DNA of 64,000 nucleotides from Moritella sp. Urea-trap-13 (GTDB lineage: Bacteria > Pseudomonadota > Gammaproteobacteria > Enterobacterales > Moritellaceae), in assembly GCF_002836355.1 (NCBI RefSeq), contig NZ_PJCA01000031.1:62001-126000 (forward strand). Direction: 5' to 3'. A program made the translations under genes and the position numbers. Below the pieces are notes generated by a model. That model ran no database searches. It was given only the letters and a program-made list of their open reading frames with translations, and was not told the origin of the DNA. This document shows, piece by piece, positions 34,719-43,810 of this stretch (the stretch's first letter is position 1; every line of letters starts with the position of its first letter).

Positions 34719-35918
34719 ATGGAATCAGTAGTAGCAGGTGGGTTTTTCTCATTCACCTTAGCAATATCATTGCTTTTTATTGGTAAGTTAACACTCGCTA
34801 AATATGCGTTTTTACGTACTTATAGCATCCCAGAGCCAGTAATCGGTGGCTTTATGTGTGTGGCGATCGTTGCGGCACTCTATTTTATCTTTGGTATTAA
34901 AATCACCTTTGATGTGCAAGTTCGCGATATGTTATTGCTATATTTCTTTGCCGCAATGGGTCTTAATGCTGATATTAAGTCACTGATTAATGGCGGAAAA
35001 CCATTACTCATATTAGTAGCATTAGCAGCCGTTTATATATTTTTACAAAATGGTATAGGCATGACTGTCGCGAGTGCCTTTGGTATGGATCCACGCGCAG
35101 GTTTGATGTCCGGTTCTGTTTCATTAATTGGCGGTGTGGGCACAACACTTGCGTGGGCGCCTACCTTTGTTGAAAAATATGGCATTGAAAATGCGATGGA
35201 GTTGGGTATTGCGAGTAATACCATCGGCCTTATTTTTGCGTGTGTTGTTGGTGGACCAATTGCCAACTATTTAATGAAGAAAAACAGTCTGGAAGGTAAC
35301 TTACAAGAAGACTTAGACATTGGTCAGTCTTACTCAAAACCACATGAAATGGTCGATAGCTACAGCCTCTTATTTGCATGGTTACGCCTTAATTTAGCAA
35401 TAATGTTGGGTTACGGGTTAGACCAACTGTTAGGACAAACAGGAATTGAATTACCCTTGTTTGTTTCGTGTTTAATGGCTGGGATTATAATCGGTAATCG
35501 TACTTATAAAATATTACCGAGGCAACATGTTGAAGGTGGGGACCGTGGTTTATCCCTTATTTCAGATATCTGTTTAGGTATGTTTATTGTTATGGCATTA
35601 ATGGACTTAAAAGTGTGGGAGCTTTCAGGATTGGTCGGTTACTTATCAGTCGTAATGAGTATTCAGATTGTGGTATCGGTACTATTTGCTGTTTTTGTGG
35701 TTTTCCGTTTGATGGGGAAAGATTACGAGGCGAGTGTTATTTGTTCCGGTTTTGGTGGTATCACGCTAGGTTCTACAGCGACAGCCATTGCCAACATGAC
35801 TGCGGTAACAAAACAAAATGGTGCTGCGCATAAAGCTTTTATCGTTGTGCCACTGGTATGTGGTTTCTTTGTCGATATTATCAATGCATTAGCGATTAAT
35901 TTCTTTGTCTCACTTTAG
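34719..35918 (+). CDS. gltS: Sodium/glutamate symporter GltS
   Basis: The 399-residue membrane protein has two inverted halves, each with the GltS pore signature: GGVGTTLAWAPTF in the first and GGITLGSTATAIANMTAV in the second. The N-terminus (TLAKYAFLRTYSIPEPVIGGF) is diagnostic. It imports glutamate with Na+, useful for osmotic balance in sea water. A strong GGAGG precedes ATG 34719. Confidence 0.93.
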   Translation: MESVVAGGFFSFTLAISLLFIGKLTLAKYAFLRTYSIPEPVIGGFMCVAIVAALYFIFGIKITFDVQVRDMLLLYFFAAMGLNADIKSLINGGKPLLILVALAAVYIFLQNGIGMTVASAFGMDPRAGLMSGSVSLIGGVGTTLAWAPTFVEKYGIENAMELGIASNTIGLIFACVVGGPIANYLMKKNSLEGNLQEDLDIGQSYSKPHEMVDSYSLLFAWLRLNLAIMLGYGLDQLLGQTGIELPLFVSCLMAGIIIGNRTYKILPRQHVEGGDRGLSLISDICLGMFIVMALMDLKVWELSGLVGYLSVVMSIQIVVSVLFAVFVVFRLMGKDYEASVICSGFGGITLGSTATAIANMTAVTKQNGAAHKAFIVVPLVCGFFVDIINALAINFFVSL

Positions 35919-36064
35919 ATAATTAACTGATTGGGGGAAAGTATCATTACTGATATACAAGTAACGATTGCACTTCCAAGTTGGCAGTGTGAAAGATCTT
36001 TGTGACTAGAATAGCACAGCGTAACCCAGCCCAGCCAACTGTCTTTGTTTCGTTTTAGTTATTG

Positions 36065-36697
36065 TTATATATCACTTTCCACTGATGCCATTTTTACTCC
36101 TGCAAAAATAAGCATCATTCCAGCAGAACGATTAATAAATTTAATCATCGCTGGTTTTATGCCAGCACTGATTGATTTGAACCCCAAATATCCATAAAGA
36201 GAGTAGCAAAAAAGATCTAAAATAAGCGTAATGAAACATAGTAATGCTAACTGAGGCAAAATTGGATTAGATATGTCGATAAACTGGGGTAGCAACGCAG
36301 AAAAATATAGAAGCGCCTTAGGGTTAGATAGCTCTAAAACAAAGCCTTTTAAAAACACTTTATATCCACTGCTTTTTTTATTACTGGATGTATTTATACT
36401 CAAAGGCCCCGCATGGCTGAAAATAGCAGTAAAACCAAGATATAGAAGATATGCAACGCCCACCCATTTTATTATGGAAAAAAGAGTATGCGAGGCAATT
36501 AAAAGCGCCGCGATTCCGGTTGCTGAGAAAACGAAAAATACAACGTTTGCAATTGCGATACCTAAAATGACTAAAAAAGACCTCTTAAACCCATTGGATG
36601 CAGATTCAGCTGTTACTGCAATTGCCGCAGGACCTGGCGAAAGTACAACCACAAATGTAGTGACGAGAAAAAGCATTAGTGTTTCAAATGGAATCAT
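36065..36697 (-). CDS. LysE/RhtB-family amino-acid exporter
   Basis: Two hundred and ten residues with six helices; the N-terminus (VVVLSPGPAAIAV) holds the LysE/RhtB SPGP motif, and the centre has the GVAYLLYLGF repeat. Members export homoserine, threonine, leucine or other amino acids. It is convergent with gltS; no partner gene is adjacent. Confidence 0.88.
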   Translation of the reverse strand: MIPFETLMLFLVTTFVVVLSPGPAAIAVTAESASNGFKRSFLVILGIAIANVVFFVFSATGIAALLIASHTLFSIIKWVGVAYLLYLGFTAIFSHAGPLSINTSSNKKSSGYKVFLKGFVLELSNPKALLYFSALLPQFIDISNPILPQLALLCFITLILDLFCYSLYGYLGFKSISAGIKPAMIKFINRSAGMMLIFAGVKMASVESDI

Positions 36698-37000
36698 CAG
36701 ATCTTCCTTGATAGATGTAAATAATAGGCTTAAAAATGTTTGAGGAACTAAAAAAAACTGTTTTAAGTCCTTTTTTACTTTCTTGTTATGTAACTATGTG
36801 CGATGCAAAATCTATACTATTAATTACAAGTAAATACATTATAAGCCTTAGTAAGACCTTTGAGTATATTAATTTTCAATCACAATATAAGTCTGACTGT
36901 TTTTTACAAATCGAGTTCAGAGAGATTGCAAAGCCGATGGTGATTGGTGCTGCGATGAATCATATCGTCTATGGACACTATCTAGAATTGTTCTGTACAA
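36698..37000. other. Intergenic gap, no gene supported
   Basis: A plus-strand frame (36736-37035) opens here and overlaps the end of a LysR gene. It has no ribosome site, but its last part (FREIAKPMVIGAAMNHIVYGHYL) reads like a real protein and might be a gene remnant. No repeats or hairpins stand out. Confidence 0.35.
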
Positions 37001-37897
37001 CTAGCCAGAAAAACTATGTTCCTCTTGGTTTTTAAACCAAGCTTGCATAAATTCGACAAACTTTACTAATTTTGGCGGAGTATAATGGCGGCTGGGATAT
37101 AGCACATAGAAATTCAAACTAGGTAGGGGTTGGTCACTCAATAACTCGACTAAATGACCTGATTCAATCTCTTTGGAACACACAAAACTGGGAAGAAGCC
37201 CAACACCACTTCCTTGTAGTATGGCTTCTCGAAGAAAGATCGTATTATTAGCTTTGATATTGCCTGAGACCACAATGCCACCATTAATGGGCAATTTATT
37301 TTTACTGATAGCCAAACTATAAATATAGAAATTGTGTTGACTGAGTTGTTCTGGGCTAGTAATGGGACCATTGGCTTTGAGGTATTTCGGTGTCGTCACC
37401 AGGTGCAGACTAAAAGTGGCAATCGGTTTACCTACATAGTTTACATCGATGAAGGAGCTAGAGGCGCGAAATCCTATGTCGTAACCTTGAGTGATAAGAT
37501 CGACAGGCTCATCACTTAAATCGATCTCCAATTCTACTTCTGGATGTTGTGCCGTAAATGCGGCAAAAGCTGAGCCCAAATCGGTTATCCCAAGCGTCAT
37601 TGGCGCATTGATCTTTAAACTCCCTTTTGGTTGCCCCTGCATCTCTTGCACATAATCTTGAGCTTCCTGATGAGAGTTGAGGATCTTACGGCAACGCTCT
37701 AAATAACCCTGACCGATCTCAGTTAAATGTATTTTCCGGGTGGAACGCTGCAGAAGACGTGCACCAACCATTTTTTCTAGCTTGCTAATATCTTTGCTGA
37801 TCAGGGAGTTGGAGTAGTTCATCTCTTCTGCTGCTTGCTTGAAGCTACCAGTTTCAGCGACCTTAACAAATAAGGCCATTGATCGTAGGGTATCCAT
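37001..37897 (-). CDS. LysR-family transcriptional regulator
   Basis: Starts at MDTLRSMALFVKVAETGSFKQAAEEMNYSN with a good HTH; the 298 residues include a complete effector domain. It is divergent from a periplasmic DJ-1/PfpI protein gene by 185 bp, the likely target. The type resembles AaeR/DsdC-like short LysR proteins with loose effector ranges. Confidence 0.85.
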   Translation of the reverse strand: MDTLRSMALFVKVAETGSFKQAAEEMNYSNSLISKDISKLEKMVGARLLQRSTRKIHLTEIGQGYLERCRKILNSHQEAQDYVQEMQGQPKGSLKINAPMTLGITDLGSAFAAFTAQHPEVELEIDLSDEPVDLITQGYDIGFRASSSFIDVNYVGKPIATFSLHLVTTPKYLKANGPITSPEQLSQHNFYIYSLAISKNKLPINGGIVVSGNIKANNTIFLREAILQGSGVGLLPSFVCSKEIESGHLVELLSDQPLPSLNFYVLYPSRHYTPPKLVKFVEFMQAWFKNQEEHSFSG

Positions 37898-37915
37898 CAG
37901 TGTCTCCTAGAGTTT

Positions 37916-37934
37916 AAATTCCAAAATGGAAATT
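37916..37934. promoter_or_regulatory. Possible LysR operator palindrome
   Basis: TTCCAAAATGGAA (37919-37931) is a dyad inside the divergent region between the LysR and DJ-1/PfpI genes, 22 bases from the LysR start codon. Autoregulation would fit. Confidence 0.35.
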
Positions 37935-38082
37935 AACTATACACGTATTCACGGTTTTTCTATCACATTTTTGCTTGTAAGCTAGCTTCAAGATAAAAAA
38001 CACCAAAATACATCAATTTTGATTACTAATTTGGAAATAAAGAGCCACGGTTAGTGGACAAACGGAATAATAGGAACACACA

Positions 38083-38931
38083 ATGAAAATTTTTACTAAA
38101 TCTGTCTTAGCGAGTTTAATATTTGTAGCTGGTAGCCAAATGGCTGCTGCTGAGAACATCCTGGTTGTTATGTCTGATAAAGACCAATTAAAGCTAAAAG
38201 GGACTGATGTATATCAAACGGGCTTCTATCTAAATGAGTTGATGCAGCCAGTAAAGCTTTTCTTGGATGCTGGTCATGAGGTGACTTTTGTTACCCCTAA
38301 AGGCTTGGCGCCTACTATGGATAAGGTATCTGACAACGTAATGTTTTTTGGTGGTAATGAGCAAGCACTGAAAGATCATAAAGCATTGCTTGAATCATTG
38401 AAATTGGTAGATCGAGTTGAGTCACCCGTGATCAGTTTGAGCCGAGTAGAGCAGATAGGCTATGACCGTTTTGACGCCATCTATGTACCCGGTGGTCATG
38501 CACCTATGAATGATTTGTTAAAAGACAAACAAATGGGAACATTGTTAACCTACTTTCATAATAATCAAAAAGTGACAGCGTTAGTTTGTCATGGGCCTAT
38601 TGCCTTGCTTTCAACATTGCCAAATGCTGAACAATTTACAGCCTCGTTAAAAGCTGGTAAAGCCACGGAAAAACCACAAGACTGGATTTATAGTGGTTAC
38701 AAAATGACCGTGTTTAGTAATGATGAAGAGGAAGCAGGTAAAGGTTGGCTAGGCGGGGGAGAGATGAAATTCTATCCGCAAACAGCTTTAGAATTGGCAG
38801 GCGGAGAATATAGCCAAAGCTCAGAGATTTGGCATCCTAATGTAGTCATTGATCGAGAATTGATCACAGGTCAAAACCCGGCTTCAGCGGTAAGTGTTGC
38901 GCAAGAAATTCTCGGTAGATTTGATAAGTAA
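38083..38931 (+). CDS. Periplasmic DJ-1/PfpI-family protein (class I GATase fold)
   Basis: Signal peptide at 1-23 (cut at AAA-E). The mature part has the DJ-1/PfpI nucleophile elbow ALVCHGP (Cys at about 171) and an upstream YVPGGHAP segment, typical of Hsp31/YajL-like proteins. Most relatives are cytoplasmic glyoxalases or chaperones, so export is unusual. Regulated probably by the divergent LysR. Confidence 0.82.
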   Translation: MKIFTKSVLASLIFVAGSQMAAAENILVVMSDKDQLKLKGTDVYQTGFYLNELMQPVKLFLDAGHEVTFVTPKGLAPTMDKVSDNVMFFGGNEQALKDHKALLESLKLVDRVESPVISLSRVEQIGYDRFDAIYVPGGHAPMNDLLKDKQMGTLLTYFHNNQKVTALVCHGPIALLSTLPNAEQFTASLKAGKATEKPQDWIYSGYKMTVFSNDEEEAGKGWLGGGEMKFYPQTALELAGGEYSQSSEIWHPNVVIDRELITGQNPASAVSVAQEILGRFDK

Positions 38932-38957
38932 TGGCATAGGAAACAGAGGCGCTATCG

Positions 38958-39692
38958 TTACCAACTAATCGATTTACCTTGCCAATCCAAATAGCTCGCT
39001 TCACCATCAATGTCGCTATTTTCAACAATCTTTAGCAGTTGTTCGGCGACAAAATCGCTGGTGAATAGCTTATCCGCGGGTACGTTCTTTTGAAACGGTT
39101 TCGATAGCGGCGTATCTGTAGTGCCTGGATGAAAGGCGATGAGTTTGATATTCTTAGCACGTCGTGATAATTCTATCGCGGCTGTCTTTAGCATCATATT
39201 GAGTGCAGCTTTGGATGCGCGATAGCTGTACCAGCCACCTAAATGATTATCACTGATACTGGCAACACGCGCACTGAATACTGTCAGCGTACACGGTGTT
39301 TTCCCTGTCAATATCGGGGTAAGCTTTTGTATCCACAACATAGGTATGAGAGCATTTATTTGCATCACTTGCTGAAATGCTTGTTCGCTGAAGTCTTCTA
39401 AGCGTTTTTCTGGCTGGAGTTGCGCGTTATGTAATACACCGTTGCAAATAAACACTTGAGTAATAGGTGCTTGGTTGCACTGCTTTATCTCTATGACTGC
39501 CCGTTCAATCGAGCGTGACTGATAGTCTGGTACTGTGATCTTCTTGACATTGGCGTCGCACATCTCTGAATAAGCGTTTAAATCACGGCTAATGACAATT
39601 AACCCGATCTCTGAATCTGTTGGTACTTTAGCGGCTATTGCCTTAGCGATGACGCTGTTCGCGCCGATGATCAGTGTCTGTTTTCTTATCAT
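38958..39692 (-). CDS. Short-chain dehydrogenase/reductase
   Basis: ATG 39692, preceded by AGGAA, gives 244 residues; the longer frame from 39779 is only the other reading frame of the upstream gene. TLIIGANSVIAKAIA is a variant of the TGxxxGxG loop, and YSYRASKAALN holds the active YxxxK. It overlaps the DCC protein gene by 50 bp. Substrate unknown. Confidence 0.82.
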   Translation of the reverse strand: MIRKQTLIIGANSVIAKAIAAKVPTDSEIGLIVISRDLNAYSEMCDANVKKITVPDYQSRSIERAVIEIKQCNQAPITQVFICNGVLHNAQLQPEKRLEDFSEQAFQQVMQINALIPMLWIQKLTPILTGKTPCTLTVFSARVASISDNHLGGWYSYRASKAALNMMLKTAAIELSRRAKNIKLIAFHPGTTDTPLSKPFQKNVPADKLFTSDFVAEQLLKIVENSDIDGEASYLDWQGKSISW

Positions 39693-40083
39693 AACAAGTT
39701 CCTGAAGTGCAGTTAGTCGTGCTGATACCCAATCGTTTTGCGAGAAAGGTCGAAATAGGCTGGCGATATTTGGCCACAACTAAATAAACCCAATGACTCA
39801 CCGTTTTGATAATTGGCCAATTAAGTGGCGCGACCAAAAAACCTTTACCTACTAACGTCCAAGCCCTGTGAGTTACTTCGAGTCCTAATAGGCGTTGACC
39901 TTGATAAGTGCCATGCAATATCTTCATGCCCTCATTTACATTTATCTCTGGATAGAGGGTGCTAAAGCCTATTTGATGTAAGTCGACTAAATGAATGACA
40001 TCTAATTTGTCGTGCGCTTTCAGATGTTTCATTTCAGAGGAACATAATGGACATTGACCATCATAAAATATCGTTAACGTCAT
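39643..40083 (-). CDS. DCC-family (DUF393) thiol-disulfide protein
   Basis: The 146 residues start with YDGQCPLC, the DCC signature and a CxxC redox pair (Cys13, Cys16), in a thioredoxin-like fold. The last residues (CTSGTCYDKKTDTDHRREQRHR) are encoded where the gene overlaps the SDR gene and look like an extension beyond the usual end. Probably a cytoplasmic thiol oxidoreductase. Confidence 0.85.
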   Translation of the reverse strand: MTLTIFYDGQCPLCSSEMKHLKAHDKLDVIHLVDLHQIGFSTLYPEINVNEGMKILHGTYQGQRLLGLEVTHRAWTLVGKGFLVAPLNWPIIKTVSHWVYLVVAKYRQPISTFLAKRLGISTTNCTSGTCYDKKTDTDHRREQRHR

Positions 40084-40276
40084 GGTGTTATTCCTCGTTA
40101 AACACTTATTGAGTTATATACTCAGGTTACATGGTTCGAATCATAAGAAAGAATACGTAATGGAATGGTTTTTAGATCAGAATTGATTATCATTATTAAC
40201 GGTTATTCAACGCCAATAGATGTCAGCTATGATGTGGATAAGAAGAAAAGGGAAAAAGGGAAAGAAGAGAGGGTTT

Positions 40277-40312
40277 AAATACGTACCTTTTAAAATCAAA
40301 AGGTACGTATTT
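40277..40312. terminator. Terminator-like hairpin after the peptidase gene
   Basis: AAATACGTACCTTTT and its exact complement form a 15-bp stem with a 6-nt loop, 32 bases past the stop of the minus-strand peptidase gene. The stem itself ends in A/T tracts, so it may work both ways. Confidence 0.7.
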
Positions 40313-40343
40313 ACATAGCGTTATTTACTTAATAGGCAACCGA

Positions 40344-42191
40344 CTAACAGCCACTACCATAACGTTGGGTAATATAAGTCTCGAAGTTATCGCATAGCTG
40401 ACTATCAGAAACAGCATTGTTTGCGATAGTTTCAGCGCCATCAACAATACTGATCTTAGCATTCAGGTCAGCAGGTTCAGCTCGAACTCTTGCTTGCGCC
40501 GCGACAATTTTAGCTTGTTCTTGTAACCAAGCTTGGTCACTGGTTTTATTGCAGGTATCAGCAAGGTAAGCGGCAGAGAAGCCTTCGCCAGTTAAGCTAC
40601 GCAGAGTGGCATCGTGGCTAATGCTGTTACCCGGTTTCCAGTAATGCTCGGCAAGTAGTGGGCCGATGGCTGGATTGTCTGTGAGGTAACCAAATTTTTC
40701 AGTAAAGTAAGCGCGAGTTTGATAAACCGCCATGTGTGCAAGTAGGTAGCCTTGGTAAGAACAGGCTGCTTCTTGTGACAATAGGTGCGGCACCGCAAGT
40801 AATGGACGAGGGCTTGCAGCTAAACCAAGAATACGTTGTTCAGTATCACGAGCTAGGGTGGTTAAATATTCTGGTGTGAGCAAGTCTTCATCAGCGCTAT
40901 AAACCGCCCATTCAAAATAAGGCACCACTAAAATGCTGCGTTCTTCATACGCTTTGAACGGTTGTTTAGCGGCAATTAATGCTTGGATCACTGCATCAGG
41001 AACTATTTCACCATCGGCATTGTAAGCGTATTGTTTTAACCAATCACCATCTGTTAATAAACTGTCGCAGAACATAGATTGCGTTTCTGCATAGGCCATC
41101 GATGTTGGCGAAAACTCTTGTGAGAAGCACGGTGAATTTTGTTTCACATTGGCGAAATGCGCGGCATGCCCGCCTTCATGGAACAGGGTATTAATACCAT
41201 CGTAGCCACTGCCCATTTGATCGGGCTTGGCATTACTGGTGAAATTGATCTTACCTGGTTGCCATTTATCTTCTGCATAAAATGACGGGATAGGGCCGTG
41301 GCAGAAACCATTTTGGTATTTACCTGCACGGTCTAATAAATCCAGCGTCAAATCAGCTTGTGAATAATCGATGTTCAGACGACCAAATGATTCCATCCAA
41401 CGACGTAACGATTGCGAGAACGGTACATAAGGGGCAAGTTGACGTGCAGCGTCACCAGCATACATAAAGCTAAAGTTATGGCCTTTAACGGCGCTGTCAC
41501 CTTTAACTTCGGCTAGATTGTTAATACTGCTCTGGTTACGCTCACGGGTACGTAATTCGAAATCATCTAAAACAGTGAACAATTGCTCAGGTGTCATCTG
41601 CTCGGTTTTATTGACTTTATAATCAAAGAAGTTACGGAAGCCTTGTTGATGGGCAAAGTCGTTACGTTGTTTAACCAGTTCTATATAACCGTTATTCAGT
41701 ACCCATTGTTCAAGGTCTAATAACGCTTGGTGCGCTGATTTACGCACACTTTCGTTATTGCTAGTACGGATGTTAGCGGCAAGCACGGTGAGAGAGGCTT
41801 GCTGTTTGTCACCATTATCATCGTTACAATACATCAGGTATTCTTGGCGTTTGGCAAATAACGCTGATTCAGTGCGAATAAGCGCCGCCATTTTATCTCT
41901 ACCTTCGGCACTTTCAATAGCATTGGCATCGAAAAAGGCTAACCAACCTTTGAGGCCTCTAATCAGATCATCGTCTTCATCGGTTAACTGTAATAGGACG
42001 TCAAGGTTGCAACGCGTTGCTTGTATGTGAGCAGGGTCTGAGATAAACGCACTTAGCGCTTCTTCTGCATCGGCAAAACCGTCATGGTTATCACTGGTGC
42101 CCATGTAAGTTTGCCAAAATAAATCTTCTTTACGGCGGTGTAGGGCTAAATAGTTATCGTTAAGCTGGTTAAAATAATCTTGTGGATTCAA
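40344..42191 (-). CDS. Zinc metallopeptidase of the M3 (oligopeptidase F-like) family
   Basis: The 615-residue protein has no signal peptide. Zinc ligands are in HEGGH (338-342) and Glu369 (MAYAETQSMF), matching the gluzincin arrangement of M3 and M2 peptidases. The helical N-terminal half agrees with a cytoplasmic oligopeptidase. The exact family (M3 vs M2/M32) is not certain from motifs alone. Confidence 0.8.
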   Translation of the reverse strand: MNPQDYFNQLNDNYLALHRRKEDLFWQTYMGTSDNHDGFADAEEALSAFISDPAHIQATRCNLDVLLQLTDEDDDLIRGLKGWLAFFDANAIESAEGRDKMAALIRTESALFAKRQEYLMYCNDDNGDKQQASLTVLAANIRTSNNESVRKSAHQALLDLEQWVLNNGYIELVKQRNDFAHQQGFRNFFDYKVNKTEQMTPEQLFTVLDDFELRTRERNQSSINNLAEVKGDSAVKGHNFSFMYAGDAARQLAPYVPFSQSLRRWMESFGRLNIDYSQADLTLDLLDRAGKYQNGFCHGPIPSFYAEDKWQPGKINFTSNAKPDQMGSGYDGINTLFHEGGHAAHFANVKQNSPCFSQEFSPTSMAYAETQSMFCDSLLTDGDWLKQYAYNADGEIVPDAVIQALIAAKQPFKAYEERSILVVPYFEWAVYSADEDLLTPEYLTTLARDTEQRILGLAASPRPLLAVPHLLSQEAACSYQGYLLAHMAVYQTRAYFTEKFGYLTDNPAIGPLLAEHYWKPGNSISHDATLRSLTGEGFSAAYLADTCNKTSDQAWLQEQAKIVAAQARVRAEPADLNAKISIVDGAETIANNAVSDSQLCDNFETYITQRYGSGC

Positions 42192-42527
42192 AACATCTCC
42201 TTATGAAACAACGTATAACGGTGATAGTGCATCTGAAGCACTGAATGAATGCATACGCTATTCTGATTTTATTATTTACTTTTGTTGTTTATTTCTTGGG
42301 TCATTGTTATTAAATGGACAGTGACTATTATGAATAAATAAATACCCGGTGGCTGGACCTGCATCACACTTTAACTAAAACGGAGTAGCAGTGTGCTGTA
42401 TTTGCATTCTATTTAGTTTTTTTATGAAATTATTTAACGGTTTTCTTGTCCCTTATAAATAAAGCCAATACACTTCAGCACTTTATAATAGATAATGAAT
42501 ATTATTAATAACACTTTTAGGGCCAAT
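42192..42527. other. Divergent intergenic region, nothing specific seen
   Basis: AT-rich gap between the peptidase and the membrane protein genes, holding both promoters. No ORF with a ribosome site, hairpin or repeat was convincing. Confidence 0.5.
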
Positions 42528-43541
42528 ATGTATACAGATGAAGATCTTAACAATGCAGTAGATAAAGGAATTTTTACTGCTTCGTCCGTTGATGAATTTC
42601 GACGTGAGCAACAGTCAATAAAACATGTAACGATTGCTGATGAAGAAAATATTCGTTTAATCGGCGGATTTAACGACATATTTATTGTTATCGCTTGTGC
42701 GCTACTGTTGTTTTCATCATTGTGGGCAGTCAAAAGCATTGATCCTCGCTTAGGCTTTGCCACTTTTGCAGTCCTGTCATGGGCACTTGCCGAGTTTTTT
42801 GTGCTGAAAAGAAAAATGGCTTTTCCCGCGATTATGTTATTACTGGCCTTTATTGGTGGTGTATTTAAGTTATCGATGGAAGTCTTTTCAGCCCTTGATC
42901 AACAAGCGATTATTGCGGCAACTGGTGCATCCGTTATCGCCGCGGCTTGTCATTGGCGTCGTTTTCGTGTGCCAATTACGATTGCAGCGGGTACAGCGGC
43001 AACAATCGGTTTCATCGTATCTTCTTTTGTGTCGACGTTTACCACGCCAGATATGCTCAATGTACTGACTGATTGGATATTGGTGGTGATATTTGCCTGC
43101 GGTATTTTAACCTTCCTGTTTGCTATGTACTGGGATGCGTCTGATCGCGCACGTGTCACTAATCGCACTGATACCGCATTTTGGCTGCATCTATTGTCAG
43201 CACCATTAATTATCCATCCGGTATTTTTAGGCGTGGGTATTCTAAACGGCGAAGAAGGCATTAGCAGTATTGCGATTATTGTTAGCCTGTACTTATTGAT
43301 GTCACTGGTTTCAATTATTATCGACCGTCGCGCCTTTATGGTGTCATCATTGGTTTATGTACTTTATGCATTATCAAGCCTGATGAGCATGTATGGTGAT
43401 GTCGGCACTAACTTTGCCATTACCGGTATTGCTATTGGTGCAGCGTTATTATTGTTATCTGCATTATGGCATCCAGTGCGCGGTAAGATTGTAACGCTAT
43501 TACCGAGCGTGATTAAACAATTAGTCCCTGATGCTAAATAA
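42528..43541 (+). CDS. Unknown multi-pass inner-membrane protein
   Basis: ATG 42528 after TTTTAGGG is preferred; an upstream ATG at 42495 has no ribosome site. The 337 residues have a soluble helical N-terminus (about 1-45, MYTDEDLNNAVDKGIFT) then about ten helices in pairs. The layout, a short acidic N-terminal domain and many helices, resembles DUF2157/GdpP-unrelated membrane proteins, but no family can be named. It is followed by rlhA after 269 bp. Confidence 0.7.
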   Translation: MYTDEDLNNAVDKGIFTASSVDEFRREQQSIKHVTIADEENIRLIGGFNDIFIVIACALLLFSSLWAVKSIDPRLGFATFAVLSWALAEFFVLKRKMAFPAIMLLLAFIGGVFKLSMEVFSALDQQAIIAATGASVIAAACHWRRFRVPITIAAGTAATIGFIVSSFVSTFTTPDMLNVLTDWILVVIFACGILTFLFAMYWDASDRARVTNRTDTAFWLHLLSAPLIIHPVFLGVGILNGEEGISSIAIIVSLYLLMSLVSIIIDRRAFMVSSLVYVLYALSSLMSMYGDVGTNFAITGIAIGAALLLLSALWHPVRGKIVTLLPSVIKQLVPDAK

Positions 43542-43810
43542 TTAAATATGGCGGTAATACTCGTTAATTTCGACTGGAATATTAGTTAATTACGTCGTTA
43601 GAAAGAGTTAAATACAAGGATAATAGCCTGGGTGAAATGTTAATTTAACCTAGGTTATTATCAAAATCCTGACCTCATACCACTCCGATGAAGCTTGGCT
43701 TCAAATATTGATCTAGATCAATAACCGCTAATTCATAGCATTGACATGCATATACAGGTAGAATGCCCCCTCAAAAAATTACAATAAAAGCATTAAGTGG
43801 GTTATTTCGC

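Noticed and set aside
36736-37035. 99-codon open frame overlapping the end of a LysR gene
   Set aside because: No ribosome site and N-terminal part lacks protein-like character; the tail may be a remnant but is too short to name.
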